From: Bacteroidales bacterium
GTDB taxonomy: Bacteria; Bacteroidota; Bacteroidia; Bacteroidales; UBA932
Assembly: GCA_017962705.1 (NCBI GenBank)
Contig: JAGCUV010000020.1
Coordinates: 1 to 52,550, forward strand
Direction of reading: 5' to 3'
Length of the DNA: 52,550 bases
Position 1 is the first letter of the stretch. Each line of letters begins with the position of its first letter. The translations under genes were made by a program, and so were the position numbers. A model generated the notes under the pieces. The model had not been told where the DNA came from, made no database searches, and was given only the letters and a program-made list of their open reading frames with translations. This document shows, in pieces, positions 1 to 8,043 of this stretch.

Positions 1-794
1 GAGCCGCTGTGGCGGATGCGGACGCATTGATTGTCCGTTCCGACAAGGTGACCGCACAGGTGGTGGCAGCCGCGAAAAACCTCAAAATCGTCGTGCGCGC
101 CGGCGCCGGTTACGACAACCTCGACCTGGAGGCCTGCACCGCCGCGAAGGTGGTTGCGATGAACACCCCGGGCCAGAACGCCAATGCCGTGGCCGAACTC
201 GCCATCGCGATGATGATTTATATGTCTCGCAACCAGTTTACGCCGGGTACGGGCTGCGAGGTCCAAGGTAAGAAAGTAGGTATCCAGGCCTACGGCAATG
301 TCGGTCGTCTGGTAGCCCAGAAAGCCAAAGCCCTCGGAATGGAAGTGATGGCTTTCGATCCTTTCGTTCCCGCCGAGAAGATGGTGGCCGAGGGGGTGAC
401 TCCCGCGACCTCTCTGGAGGATATGTACAAGGCCTGCAACTTTGTTTCCCTGCACATTCCTGCGATTCCCGCTACCATCGGCAGCATCGGTGCCGGTTTG
501 CTTAAGTTGATGCCCAAGGGCGGTTGCCTCGTGAATACGGCCCGCAAAGAGGTCATCAACGAGCCCGAGTTGGCCGCCATCCTGGCTGAAAGGGAAGACC
601 TCAAATACATCACGGATGTAGCGGCTTCCAACCAGGCCGAACTGGACGAGAAGTTTGGCAAACGCGTCTTCGCCACTCCCAAGAAGATGGGTGCCGAGAC
701 CGCCGAAGCCAATGTTAACGCCGGTTTGGCTGCAGCCAATCAGATTTGCGATTTCTTCGCGACCGGTTGCTCCCGTTTCCAACTGAACAAGTAA
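1..794 (+). CDS. serA: D-3-phosphoglycerate dehydrogenase (5' truncated by window)
   Basis: First enzyme of serine synthesis, oxidising 3-phosphoglycerate to 3-phosphohydroxypyruvate with NAD in the cytoplasm. The frame is open to the left edge, so the true start lies outside; about 263 residues are seen, against roughly 305 for the short Bacteroidetes form. Visible are the substrate-binding stretch VRAGAGYDNLD, a Rossmann dinucleotide loop (GIQAYGNVG) and the NTARKEVINE segment carrying the catalytic Arg. Where most 2-hydroxyacid dehydrogenases have the catalytic His, this protein reads ATPKKMGAETAEAN, with Lys; from memory this is normal for Bacteroidetes SerA. There is no ACT domain. A hairpin terminator follows directly. 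Confidence 0.9.
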   Translation, partial: AAVADADALIVRSDKVTAQVVAAAKNLKIVVRAGAGYDNLDLEACTAAKVVAMNTPGQNANAVAELAIAMMIYMSRNQFTPGTGCEVQGKKVGIQAYGNVGRLVAQKAKALGMEVMAFDPFVPAEKMVAEGVTPATSLEDMYKACNFVSLHIPAIPATIGSIGAGLLKLMPKGGCLVNTARKEVINEPELAAILAEREDLKYITDVAASNQAELDEKFGKRVFATPKKMGAETAEANVNAGLAAANQICDFFATGCSRFQLNK

Positions 795-805
795 GAGAGT
801 TTTTG

Positions 806-840
806 AAAATGCCCGGCCAACGAACGCCGGGCATTTTTTT
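806..840 (+). terminator. Rho-independent terminator after serA
   Basis: Nine perfect GC-rich pairs (ATGCCCGGC at 809-817 with GCCGGGCAT at 826-834) around an 8-nt loop, extended by A-T pairs, then a T run to 840. It ends serA. The convergent fimbrillin gene's stop codon (839-841) lies in the T run, so the hairpin may serve both directions. Confidence 0.9.
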
Positions 841-1867
841 ACAAGTTTTCTTCAATCTGATGGGTCTGGTCCCAAGGCTTGACGATGATTTCCAGACTGT
901 TGTCGAGCAGGGTGGGATCGTCGTAAGGGTTTTGCAGACCGCCTCTGCCAACGGTGTACCGGTTGATGATATAGCAATGATTGGCTTTCAGGTCCGGCAG
1001 CGGGACGGGGTAGTAGCAAGGACTGTAACCGAGGGGTCCTGCATCGTTGGATATGGAGCATTGGAGGACTAGTCTGGTGAAGCGGGGCGACCAGGTCGCG
1101 GATTGGCTGTCTGATGCGGTATCGTTGGCAAATGCATAGAAAACCCTGTTGAGAGTCTGGCTGTCCGTGGTGCTCATTTCCCAGTCTCCCGGGTTGGGCT
1201 CATCATCAGAAAGCATCGTGGGAATCTCTCCATTGTACGAAATTTTGTTGGCCCAGCGGGTGATTGTGCTATCCAACTTGATTCCACTGACCGCGTTGGA
1301 GATAAACACACGGCGGATGTCCAGCAGGGCATCACTATAGCTGTCAGGCAGGTTAATGACTACCTCTTTCAGGATGATTTTACAAACCATTCTATATACG
1401 TCGATACTGAGGACAGAAGTATAGATGTCAATGGGCTGGTTGATGTGCCCATACATAGGCAGGGCCGTCGGTGAGGAATCCTCCAGATTGAACGTGACGG
1501 TCCCCAGTTCGCCGGTGGTACGGATGTCGGATAAAGAGGTCGTGTTGACGAATGCGAAGACATCCCGGTTCCCGCTGGTACATTGCAGCGTCAACTCATC
1601 TCCATCGGCTTGGGCATAAATGTCAAGACTCCCGTTTTCCCGGAAAACGAGCACTTGCAAGTTGGTGATGGCATTGTCGTCAGTCTGGGCAAGTGCCGTT
1701 TTGGTGTCGGGTGACTGCACGCGGATACGGAGTGTACAGTTTTCTTCTCCGTTGCTTTCCGGCGTTCTTTCTGCCGGAAGCGCCAGGGAGACATCAGGGG
1801 TTTTGTTGCAGCCGGCGAACAATAGTCCTGCAAGGGCTGCCAGAAGGAAAATGTTTTTCTTTTTCAT
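839..1867 (-). CDS. FimA/Mfa-type fimbrillin family lipoprotein
   Basis: Lipoprotein of 342 residues with a signal peptide and lipobox (LLFAGC, Cys20). After a short linker, the segment NLQVLVFRENGSLDIYAQ followed by a run ending VFAFVN resembles the N-terminal beta-sandwich of Bacteroidales fimbrillins, which are exported as lipoproteins and polymerised at the surface. The C-terminal part (NHCYIINRYTVGRGG, then a strand ending VKPWD) looks like the second fimbrillin domain. It is divergent from a metallopeptidase-DUF3575-FimB/Mfa2 operon, which supports a fimbrial role, and shares the palindromic promoter element with it. Whether it is a shaft, tip or anchor subunit cannot be told. Confidence 0.75.
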   Translation of the reverse strand: MKKKNIFLLAALAGLLFAGCNKTPDVSLALPAERTPESNGEENCTLRIRVQSPDTKTALAQTDDNAITNLQVLVFRENGSLDIYAQADGDELTLQCTSGNRDVFAFVNTTSLSDIRTTGELGTVTFNLEDSSPTALPMYGHINQPIDIYTSVLSIDVYRMVCKIILKEVVINLPDSYSDALLDIRRVFISNAVSGIKLDSTITRWANKISYNGEIPTMLSDDEPNPGDWEMSTTDSQTLNRVFYAFANDTASDSQSATWSPRFTRLVLQCSISNDAGPLGYSPCYYPVPLPDLKANHCYIINRYTVGRGGLQNPYDDPTLLDNSLEIIVKPWDQTHQIEENL

Positions 1868-1889
1868 AATATTTTGGTTTTAATCGCCG

Positions 1890-1934
1890 CAAAGGACGGA
1901 ATAACTATCCGTTTCACAAGTTGTTGAAACGGAT
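1890..1934 (-). promoter_or_regulatory. Fimbrillin promoter with palindromic operator
   Basis: Read on the minus strand: TTG (1919-1917), 19 nt, then GTCCTTTG (1897-1890), a partial match to TAnnTTTG, about 22 nt before the ATG at 1867. The -33 element lies in a perfect 10-bp inverted repeat, ATCCGTTTCA (1907-1916) and TGAAACGGAT (1925-1934), with an 8-nt loop. The 14-mer TTGTGAAACGGATA recurs, with identical spacing to the -7 box, in the divergent promoter at 2071-2112. On the plus strand the hairpin is followed by a T run, so it could also act as a terminator. Confidence 0.65.
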
Positions 1935-2070
1935 AAAATTTTTTTTGCGCCCTGACGCGTTTCCAAGGCGGTTTTCGGGGAGTCCCTTTCCGTTTTTGTA
2001 TAACAAAATTGATTTTGTCGTCTTGAAGATTGCGCATAGAGGGTCCTGGAAGCCCGATTTTAAAATTAAG

Positions 2071-2112
2071 CGTTTCAAAGGGTTGTGAAACGGATAATGC
2101 CCTTTACATTTG
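2071..2112 (+). promoter_or_regulatory. Fimbrial operon promoter with palindromic operator
   Basis: TTG (2083-2085), exactly 19 nt, then TACATTTG (2105-2112), a full Bacteroidetes -7 match. The start site should fall near 2119, 13 nt before the ATG at 2132. A 7-bp inverted repeat, CGTTTCA (2071-2077) and TGAAACG (2086-2092), with an 8-nt loop overlaps the -33 element as in the divergent copy. Confidence 0.75.
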
Positions 2113-2131
2113 CCCCGAAAAAAGAAACGCT

Positions 2132-3706
2132 ATGAAAAAGAAAATGTTCCTCATCCCCGCTGTCGGGCTGCTGATGGTTGCCTGCAGCAAAACCGGCTTC
2201 GAGCCGACGGTGGAAACCACCCAACCCCTTTCACACGGAATGATTGTATTGGGAAACAAACTGGACAATCCCTATACAGTCGAAAACATCCGTGCCGCCT
2301 ACACCAGCGTGTATCCCACGCGTGCGTCTTCTGATATACAGGTGACCAACCTCTATGTCCGCTTCCTGCCAGCTTCCGATGATGAATTCGACCGCCTGGA
2401 AGCTTGCGGCGTGAAGATGTTGGACCATCCGATGGATTATGAAATCATCAAGGATGGTGACTACTACCACGACCCGAAACTGGATGATGAGGAAATCACC
2501 TGGCATTACGCGGTAGTGGATAAGGACTTTGAGTTTCCGGAAGGCATTCGTTATGAGATTCTGGACCATTGTTTTCTGTCCGAGAACCAAGGTTATACGC
2601 GGGCGACGGCCGGTGTGGACTGGGATGCGGTGGAAAAGGAAGCTTATCGCCTGACCGGCAATGAGAAACTGTATGTGGATCCTTCCACGAAAGGGGGTGC
2701 AGTCCAGCCGTCAGGGCGTATCACCATTTGCGACCCCCATTATCTGGGCGGAAAACCCATCGGACTGGCTGGTGCGCAGATTATGACCAATGTCTTCATC
2801 AAATTTTCCACCACCTATTGCGACCGCGATGGCTATTATGTTATTCCGAAGAAATACAGCGGGAATCCTTTTTACCGGGTAGTATTCAAAAACAGCAAGG
2901 GCTTTGCCATCGGCTTCAACTGGATACTGGTGCCGGCCTCGGTCTCGACGCTGGGGCAAGGCGGACCGGAAGGGGTCAGCTACCAGATTACAAGGAATTC
3001 CGACTATGAACTTTTTACGCGCGGGATAACCAACAATGCCGCTTATGACTATTTTGAACGCTGCACTTCCGGCGAATTGGCTGTGGCTCCTCCGCCGTCG
3101 AACCTGCGCTTCTGGATGTTCAATTGGCTGGATTGCAGCTCGGCTGTGATGATGCAGCAGGGTGCGCTCTATGATATGAATATTTTTACCAAAATCCTGG
3201 GGGAATACCTGTTCTTGCTCAAGTTCTTCTCGCCGGACATCACCATCGGCACGAAAGACTATGGCCAGCCCTATCGCATTTACTCCAGCGTGGTGCACGA
3301 AATGGCGCATGCCAGCCACTTCTCGCAAGTGGGCACCCAGTACTGGACACCTTATATTATAGATATACTGCAAGCGTATGTGGCCAGTGATTTTACCGCT
3401 GCCTACGGGAACGGGACGGAAGACAATGCCGGCTACTGCGAGGTCGGTGAAATGTGGGCCTACTATCTGGAAAGCAAACTCTTTGAGCAACGCTACCATT
3501 TCCACTGGGCGCCTTTCGGCAGCGGCTATTGGTTCCAGCCCCAGATTTTGACAGCTTTGGAGGAACGGGGGCTGACGACGGAAGAGATTTTCGCCTCCCT
3601 CAAGCCCGATATCAATACGGTTGCCAAACTGCGTGAGAGCCTGATTACCACCATTCCGGCCAAGCGCAACCTGATTAACCAGATTTTCGACCGCTATGGA
3701 AAATAG
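2132..3706 (+). CDS. Zinc-metallopeptidase-like lipoprotein of fimbrial operon
   Basis: Lipoprotein of 524 residues; the signal ends at LLMVAC (Cys18). The ATG at 2132 was chosen because the promoter's -7 box (2105-2112) lies upstream and a signal peptide follows at once; the frame is open further upstream. Residues 389-393 read HEMAH, the HExxH zinc site, and two glutamates 48-51 residues later (Glu437 and Glu440 in EVGEMW) could be the third ligand of a gluzincin. The N-terminal third has no motif I recognise. It overlaps the DUF3575 gene by 11 bp. By context it may process or assemble fimbrial subunits or modify surface proteins, but its substrate is unknown. Confidence 0.65.
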   Translation: MKKKMFLIPAVGLLMVACSKTGFEPTVETTQPLSHGMIVLGNKLDNPYTVENIRAAYTSVYPTRASSDIQVTNLYVRFLPASDDEFDRLEACGVKMLDHPMDYEIIKDGDYYHDPKLDDEEITWHYAVVDKDFEFPEGIRYEILDHCFLSENQGYTRATAGVDWDAVEKEAYRLTGNEKLYVDPSTKGGAVQPSGRITICDPHYLGGKPIGLAGAQIMTNVFIKFSTTYCDRDGYYVIPKKYSGNPFYRVVFKNSKGFAIGFNWILVPASVSTLGQGGPEGVSYQITRNSDYELFTRGITNNAAYDYFERCTSGELAVAPPPSNLRFWMFNWLDCSSAVMMQQGALYDMNIFTKILGEYLFLLKFFSPDITIGTKDYGQPYRIYSSVVHEMAHASHFSQVGTQYWTPYIIDILQAYVASDFTAAYGNGTEDNAGYCEVGEMWAYYLESKLFEQRYHFHWAPFGSGYWFQPQILTALEERGLTTEEIFASLKPDINTVAKLRESLITTIPAKRNLINQIFDRYGK

Positions 3707-4268
3707 ACACTCTACCGTACTTCTGGCCCTGGCGTTATCTTTGTTTTTGTTCGCTCAGTCATATGAAATCCCTGCCAGGGCCCAGAAGTTTTCGGTGGCG
3801 ACCAACTTGGCAGACTACGCCAATTTCGGTACGCTGAATCTGGATGTCTCCTATGCTGTCGCCCGTAACTGGAGTGTGATGGCGGGGGTCAAATACAACC
3901 CGTTTTCTTTTCAGGATGGGGAGTTGCTCAACAAGCAGCGCACTTTTTCGCTGGGTGCCCGGTGGTGGCCCTGGCACATTTACTCCGGGTTTTGGCTATC
4001 TTCCAAGGCGCAGTATATGGAATATAGCAGCGGGGGCATCCGTTCGCGGCAGACGCAGGAGGGAGATGCCTACGGCCTGGGATTAGGCGGCGGTTATTCC
4101 TATATGCTGGGTTCGCATTGGAATGTGGAGGCGGGGTTGGGCTTCTGGGGCGGCTATCGGAAATATGCCTTGTACGACTGTCCCCGATGCGGGACAACCC
4201 GTGAGCGCACCGGCCGTGGTTTTATTATGCCGAATGATATCATACTTTCGATTGCTTATGTGTTTTAG
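3696..4268 (+). CDS. DUF3575 outer membrane beta-barrel protein
   Basis: Protein of 190 residues with a Sec signal and alternating aromatic/polar strands typical of a small OM barrel (NLDVSYAVARNWSVMAGVKY, FSLGARWWPWHIYSGFW, YGLGLGGGYSYML). It ends in a barrel-like IILSIAYVF. DUF3575 proteins are regularly encoded in Bacteroidales fimbrial operons beside FimB/Mfa2 genes, as here, and are thought to help surface assembly. The start overlaps the end of the metallopeptidase gene and the stop overlaps the next start, so the three genes are one translationally coupled operon. Confidence 0.8.
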   Translation: MENRHSTVLLALALSLFLFAQSYEIPARAQKFSVATNLADYANFGTLNLDVSYAVARNWSVMAGVKYNPFSFQDGELLNKQRTFSLGARWWPWHIYSGFWLSSKAQYMEYSSGGIRSRQTQEGDAYGLGLGGGYSYMLGSHWNVEAGLGFWGGYRKYALYDCPRCGTTRERTGRGFIMPNDIILSIAYVF

Positions 4269-5091
4269 TGGGTTTATATACACGCAAAAGGCGCGTCCGG
4301 GAGGCCGGCTTGGCGTTGTACTGCTGCTGGCAATTCTGCTGACGGCCTGCTCCATCAAGGAAGACCGAAGCCATTGTCCTTGCCATTTGCTGCTGGATGT
4401 GTCGGAAGTGTCAACCGAGTTGTTCGACTCGCTGGATGTCGCCCTGGACGAAGGGAATGGCAGAGCGCAGCGCTTTCCGCTCTGTCTTTCCCTCCTTCCT
4501 CCAGGCCCCGTGGCGGTGGATGTCGCCAAAGGCCGCCTCTTGCTCAATGTCTGCGCGCTGGAAAGCGGGGCGGTCTGGCTTTCGTCCGCCGATGATGTGA
4601 TGGCCATTCCGCCCGGGGAGCAATGCCCGCCTCTATACCTGCATTCGGCGGCCTTGAATACGGATGTAGAAGAGTTGATGGAGCAGGTGATGCTTCACAA
4701 GAGTTTCTGTGCCCTGCATATATGGATGGAGGGGACGGATCCCACCCGGCCCTATCCTTTTGCCTTGCAATTAAGAGGCGATGTGGACGGCTATGATGCG
4801 AACGGGCAGCCGAGGGAGGGTGCTTTCAGCCCTTATGCCTATCCCACGGCGGATGGTCATTGCACGGTGCGCGTTCCCCGGCAGAAGGATGATACCCTGG
4901 AATTGCTGATGTGCGAGGCGGAAGTGCCGCTGGCGACCTTTGCGCTGGGCGAGTATCTGAAGGCGGGAGGATACGATTGGACGGCTCCGGATCTGGCCGA
5001 TGTGTCCGTTCAGATTGACTGTGCCCGGCTGACATTACGGATAAAAATTGAAAAATGGAGCGAGACCTATTATTTTAATATTGAAATATAA
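4258..5091 (+). CDS. FimB/Mfa2 family fimbrial anchor subunit (lipoprotein)
   Basis: Lipoprotein of 277 residues. The ATG at 4258 overlaps the DUF3575 stop (4266-4268); it gives a hydrophobic stretch ending LLTAC (Cys31), with a long charged n-region. Just after the Cys comes SIKEDRSHCPC, the signature start of FimB/Mfa2 proteins. These lipoproteins anchor fimbriae in the outer membrane and limit their length. The remainder has alternating strands typical of a two-domain fimbrillin fold. Last gene of the fimbrial operon; the tRNA-Leu promoter overlaps its 3' end. Confidence 0.8.
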   Translation: MCFSGFIYTQKARPGGRLGVVLLLAILLTACSIKEDRSHCPCHLLLDVSEVSTELFDSLDVALDEGNGRAQRFPLCLSLLPPGPVAVDVAKGRLLLNVCALESGAVWLSSADDVMAIPPGEQCPPLYLHSAALNTDVEELMEQVMLHKSFCALHIWMEGTDPTRPYPFALQLRGDVDGYDANGQPREGAFSPYAYPTADGHCTVRVPRQKDDTLELLMCEAEVPLATFALGEYLKAGGYDWTAPDLADVSVQIDCARLTLRIKIEKWSETYYFNIEI

Positions 5092-5110
5092 AAAATTATT
5101 TTTACCTTTG
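5081..5110 (+). promoter_or_regulatory. tRNA-Leu promoter
   Basis: TTG (5081-5083), 19 nt, TACCTTTG (5103-5110). The -33 element lies inside the last codons of the FimB/Mfa2 gene. The start site is expected a few bases before the tRNA at 5123. Confidence 0.8.
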
Positions 5111-5122
5111 CAGTCCTCAAAA

Positions 5123-5206
5123 GCGCGAGTGGCGAAATTGGTAGACGCGCTACTCTCAGGAGGTAGTGCCAGAAATGGTGTGTCAGTTCGAATCTGATCT
5201 CGCGCA
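5123..5206 (+). tRNA. tRNA-Leu (anticodon CAG)
   Basis: A 7-bp acceptor stem GCGCGAG/CTCGCGC, D-arm with TTGGTAGA, anticodon stem CTACT/GGTAG around the loop CTCAGGA (anticodon CAG, reads CUG), a long variable arm typical of class II tRNA, T-loop TTCGAAT, and discriminator A at 5206. CCA is not encoded. Confidence 0.95.
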
Positions 5207-5230
5207 CGAAAGACTGAAAAGTCGTTAGAC

Positions 5231-5266
5231 AAGGATGATCAAAAGACTTTTTGGTCATCCTTTTTT
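5231..5266 (+). terminator. Strong terminator between tRNA-Leu and typA
   Basis: A 14-bp stem (5231-5244 with 5249-5262, one G-T pair) with loop GACT and a T run to 5266. It ends the tRNA-Leu transcript only 10 nt before the typA ATG at 5277, leaving no room for a separate typA promoter downstream of it. Confidence 0.85.
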
Positions 5267-5276
5267 CGAAAAGAGT

Positions 5277-7088
5277 ATGCAGGACATTAGAAATATTGCG
5301 ATTATCGCCCACGTCGACCACGGGAAGACGACATTGGTGGACCGTATGATTTATCAGGCCAAGCTGGTTCGCGACCAGGAAAAGTTGGGCGAGTTGATTC
5401 TTGACAACAACGATTTGGAGCGGGAGCGGGGCATCACCATCCTGGCCAAGAATGTTTCCGTCAATTACAAGGGCGTCAGAATCAATATCATCGACACGCC
5501 GGGCCACAGCGATTTTGGCGGAGAGGTGGAGCGGGTTCTCAATATGGCGGACGGCGTGCTGCTGCTGGTGGATGCCTTCGAAGGGTGCATGCCGCAGACG
5601 CGTTTCGTCTTGCAAAAGGCCATCGAATTGGGCAAGAAGCCCATCGTGGTGGTCAACAAGGTGGACAAGCCCAACTGCCGTCCGGCCGAGGTGCAGGAAG
5701 AGGTCTTCGACCTGATGTTCACCTTGGGCGCGACCGAGGACCAGTTGGATTTCAAGACGGTGTTCGGCAGCGCCAAGCAGGGTTGGATGTCGTTGGACTG
5801 GAAGCAGCCTACCGAGGACATCAATGTCCTTCTCGATGCGATTCTGGAGGAGATTCCTGCCCCTGAAATTCTGGAGGGAACGCCGCAGATGCTGGTTTCT
5901 TCGTTGGAGTATTCGCCGTATGTGGGTCGTATCGCCGTCGGGCGCATCACCCGGGGCGAGTTGACGGCGGGCATGCCGATTACGCTTTGCAAGCGCTACG
6001 ATATCCAGCAGAAGCAGCGCATCAAGGAACTGATGGTGTTCACGGGCTTGGGGAAAACCAAGGTGGACAGCGTGCAGTGCGGAGATATCTGCGCCCTGGT
6101 GGGCATTGACGGCTTTGAAATCGGCGACACCATCGCCGATGCGGAGAATCCGGAGCCTCTTCCGCCCATTTCAGTGGATGAGCCGACGATGAGCATGCTG
6201 TTCTGCATCAACAATTCGCCCTTCTTCGGCCGCGATGGAAAGTTCGTGACTTCCCGTCACCTCAAGGAGCGGCTGGAGAAAGAATTGGAGAAGAACCTGG
6301 CGCTTCGCGTGAAACCCGGCGCCAACGCCGATTCGTTCGTGGTGTACGGGCGTGGCGTGCTGCATCTTTCGGTGCTCATCGAGACGATGCGCCGCGAGGG
6401 CTTCGAATTGCAGGTGGGTCAGCCCAAAGTGTTGGACAAGACCATCGGGGGGCAGCGTTGCGAGCCGATTGAGAACCTGACTATCGATGTGCCTGAGGAG
6501 TCGGTGGGCAAGGCGATCGAGCTAACGACCCGCCGCAAGGGCGCGCTTGTGCATATGGAAACCCGTGGCGATCGCACGCATCTGGAATTTGACATTCCTT
6601 CCCGCGGATTGATAGGACTTCGTTCCAACCTGCTGACAGCGACGGCCGGCGAGGCGGTAGTGGCGCACCGGCTCAAAGGCTACGAACCCTACAAGGGAGA
6701 AATCGAGGGCCGCACCAACGGTTCACTCGTGTCGCTGGAGACCGGCGTTTCGGTGGCTTATTCGATGGATAAGTTGCAGGATCGCGGCCGTTTCTTCATC
6801 GATCCCGGCGTAGAAATCTACGAGGGCCAGGTGGTCGGCGAGCATACGCGGGAGCGCGACTTGAACATCAATATCTGCAAGACCAAGAAATTGACCAACG
6901 TTCGCGCCGCCGGCAGCGACGAGAAGGTGATGCTGCCGCCGCCCATCCAGTTCTCGTTGGAAGAAGCCCTGGAATATATCCAGGAGGATGAGTTGGTGGA
7001 AGTGACGCCCAAGGCGATGCGCATCCGCAAGATTATTCTCAGCCCGTTGGAGCGCAAACGCAAGGGCGGCAACGCAGAGGATGAGTAA
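5277..7088 (+). CDS. typA: Ribosome-associated GTPase TypA/BipA
   Basis: Translational GTPase of 603 residues, the usual length, that binds the ribosome and helps subunit assembly and stress adaptation. G1 is AHVDHGKTT (residues 11-19), followed by RERGITI (G2), DTPGH (G3) and NKVD (G4). EF-G-like domains II, III and V and the BipA-specific C-terminal domain follow; the C-terminus is basic. The frame is open back to 5235, but that extension would encode the tRNA terminator hairpin, so the ATG at 5277 (MQDIRNIAIIAHVDHGK) is chosen. It is followed by yceD-rpmF. Confidence 0.95.
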   Translation: MQDIRNIAIIAHVDHGKTTLVDRMIYQAKLVRDQEKLGELILDNNDLERERGITILAKNVSVNYKGVRINIIDTPGHSDFGGEVERVLNMADGVLLLVDAFEGCMPQTRFVLQKAIELGKKPIVVVNKVDKPNCRPAEVQEEVFDLMFTLGATEDQLDFKTVFGSAKQGWMSLDWKQPTEDINVLLDAILEEIPAPEILEGTPQMLVSSLEYSPYVGRIAVGRITRGELTAGMPITLCKRYDIQQKQRIKELMVFTGLGKTKVDSVQCGDICALVGIDGFEIGDTIADAENPEPLPPISVDEPTMSMLFCINNSPFFGRDGKFVTSRHLKERLEKELEKNLALRVKPGANADSFVVYGRGVLHLSVLIETMRREGFELQVGQPKVLDKTIGGQRCEPIENLTIDVPEESVGKAIELTTRRKGALVHMETRGDRTHLEFDIPSRGLIGLRSNLLTATAGEAVVAHRLKGYEPYKGEIEGRTNGSLVSLETGVSVAYSMDKLQDRGRFFIDPGVEIYEGQVVGEHTRERDLNINICKTKKLTNVRAAGSDEKVMLPPPIQFSLEEALEYIQEDELVEVTPKAMRIRKIILSPLERKRKGGNAEDE

Positions 7089-7130
7089 GTCTCCTGGTGA
7101 CCTAATCCCAAAAGCCCCGCCAGGACTCTA

Positions 7131-7664
7131 ATGAACGAGACAATGACGCCAGAACTCCAGATCCCTTTGACTGGTTTGAAAACCTATCCCGAGACAACGC
7201 TGTTTTCCGTTTCGGGCGATTTCTTCGAGGCCTTCGGTCAGGAGGAAGTCTTGGATGCGGATGTGTGTTTGACGGCCAGTCTGGATAAAGAGGCGAGCGG
7301 TTTTTCTTTGGACTTGCATTTTGAAGGACGGTTGGTGTTGCGTTGCGACCGCTGTATGGAGGAGATGGACTGGCCGCTTTCTTTTTCGGCCCGGTATGCC
7401 CTCCGGCGTGCTTCGGATAAGGAGTTGGAGGATGTGGAAGAGACGGAAGACGGGCGTGAAATCATCCCGTTGGATGCGTCCGACAAGTTTTTCGACCTGT
7501 CGCAACTGGTGTACGACGAACTTTTCCTGAGTATTCCCATCCGGCACACGCATCCCGATGGAAAATGCAATCCGGAGAGCACGAAATACCTGACGGATAA
7601 GCCTGGTGGAGAGGGAGAAATGATGGATACACCCTTTGCCGGATTAAAGGATTTGAAATTATAG
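7131..7664 (+). CDS. yceD: YceD family protein (DUF177)
   Basis: Protein of 177 residues of the DUF177/YceD family, usually encoded directly before rpmF and implicated in 23S rRNA metabolism in other bacteria and plants. The core motif LRCDRCMEEM carries the family's CxxC pair, followed by the acidic stretch and the FDLSQLVYDELFLSIP helix typical of the family. It starts 42 nt after typA, with no promoter seen in the gap, so co-transcription is likely. An in-frame ATG four codons downstream is an alternative start. Confidence 0.85.
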   Translation: MNETMTPELQIPLTGLKTYPETTLFSVSGDFFEAFGQEEVLDADVCLTASLDKEASGFSLDLHFEGRLVLRCDRCMEEMDWPLSFSARYALRRASDKELEDVEETEDGREIIPLDASDKFFDLSQLVYDELFLSIPIRHTHPDGKCNPESTKYLTDKPGGEGEMMDTPFAGLKDLKL

Positions 7665-7695
7665 TTGAAATTCACAATCTTTTTTCTTACCTTTG
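7665..7695 (+). promoter_or_regulatory. rpmF promoter
   Basis: TTG (7665-7667), 20 nt, TACCTTTG (7688-7695), just after the yceD stop and about 40 nt before the rpmF ATG. Confidence 0.75.
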
Positions 7696-7734
7696 CAGGC
7701 TCAAATGATAATTATAAATAAAGAACGATAGAAA

Positions 7735-7920
7735 ATGGCACATCCGAAACACAAACACTCCAAACAGCGGAGAGACAAGAGGAGAACGCACGATGTAGCG
7801 GTCGTCCCCACTTTGACCACTTGCCCCAACTGCGGCGCTACGGTCCAATATCACCGGGTTTGTCCCGAGTGCGGCTACTACAGAGGCCGTCAGATTATTG
7901 AGAAGAAGGTCGCTGAGTAA
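7735..7920 (+). CDS. rpmF: 50S ribosomal protein L32
   Basis: Protein of 61 residues beginning MAHPKHKHSKQRRDKRR, the basic N-terminus of bL32, with a zinc ribbon made of CPNC and CPEC. Normal length. In many Bacteroidales fatty-acid and GTPase genes follow rpmF (from memory); here a tRNA gene and accessory DNA follow instead. Confidence 0.97.
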   Translation: MAHPKHKHSKQRRDKRRTHDVAVVPTLTTCPNCGATVQYHRVCPECGYYRGRQIIEKKVAE

Positions 7921-7971
7921 TCAGTGATTTTCTTTTTTATGGGAGTACGGGCATGGTCCCGCAAGCCCTAC

Positions 7972-8043
7972 GGCCCCTTAGTTCAACGGATAGAACGGAA
8001 GTTTCCTAAACTTTAAATAGTGGTTCGATTCCACTAGGGGCTA
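7972..8043 (+). tRNA. tRNA-Arg (anticodon CCT)
   Basis: Acceptor stem GGCCCCT/AGGGGCT (first pair G-T), D-stem GTTC/GAAC, anticodon stem GAAGT/ACTTT around the loop TTCCTAA (anticodon CCT, reads AGG), T-arm AGTGG/CCACT with TTCGATT, discriminator A at 8043. CCA is not encoded. Confidence 0.9.

Noticed and set aside
1935..2070. Phase-variable invertible promoter between the fimbrial genes
   Set aside because: The repeats are inverted, but both -7 boxes lie outside the segment, so inversion would not switch either gene off; no invertase gene is nearby. Kept only as an alternative.
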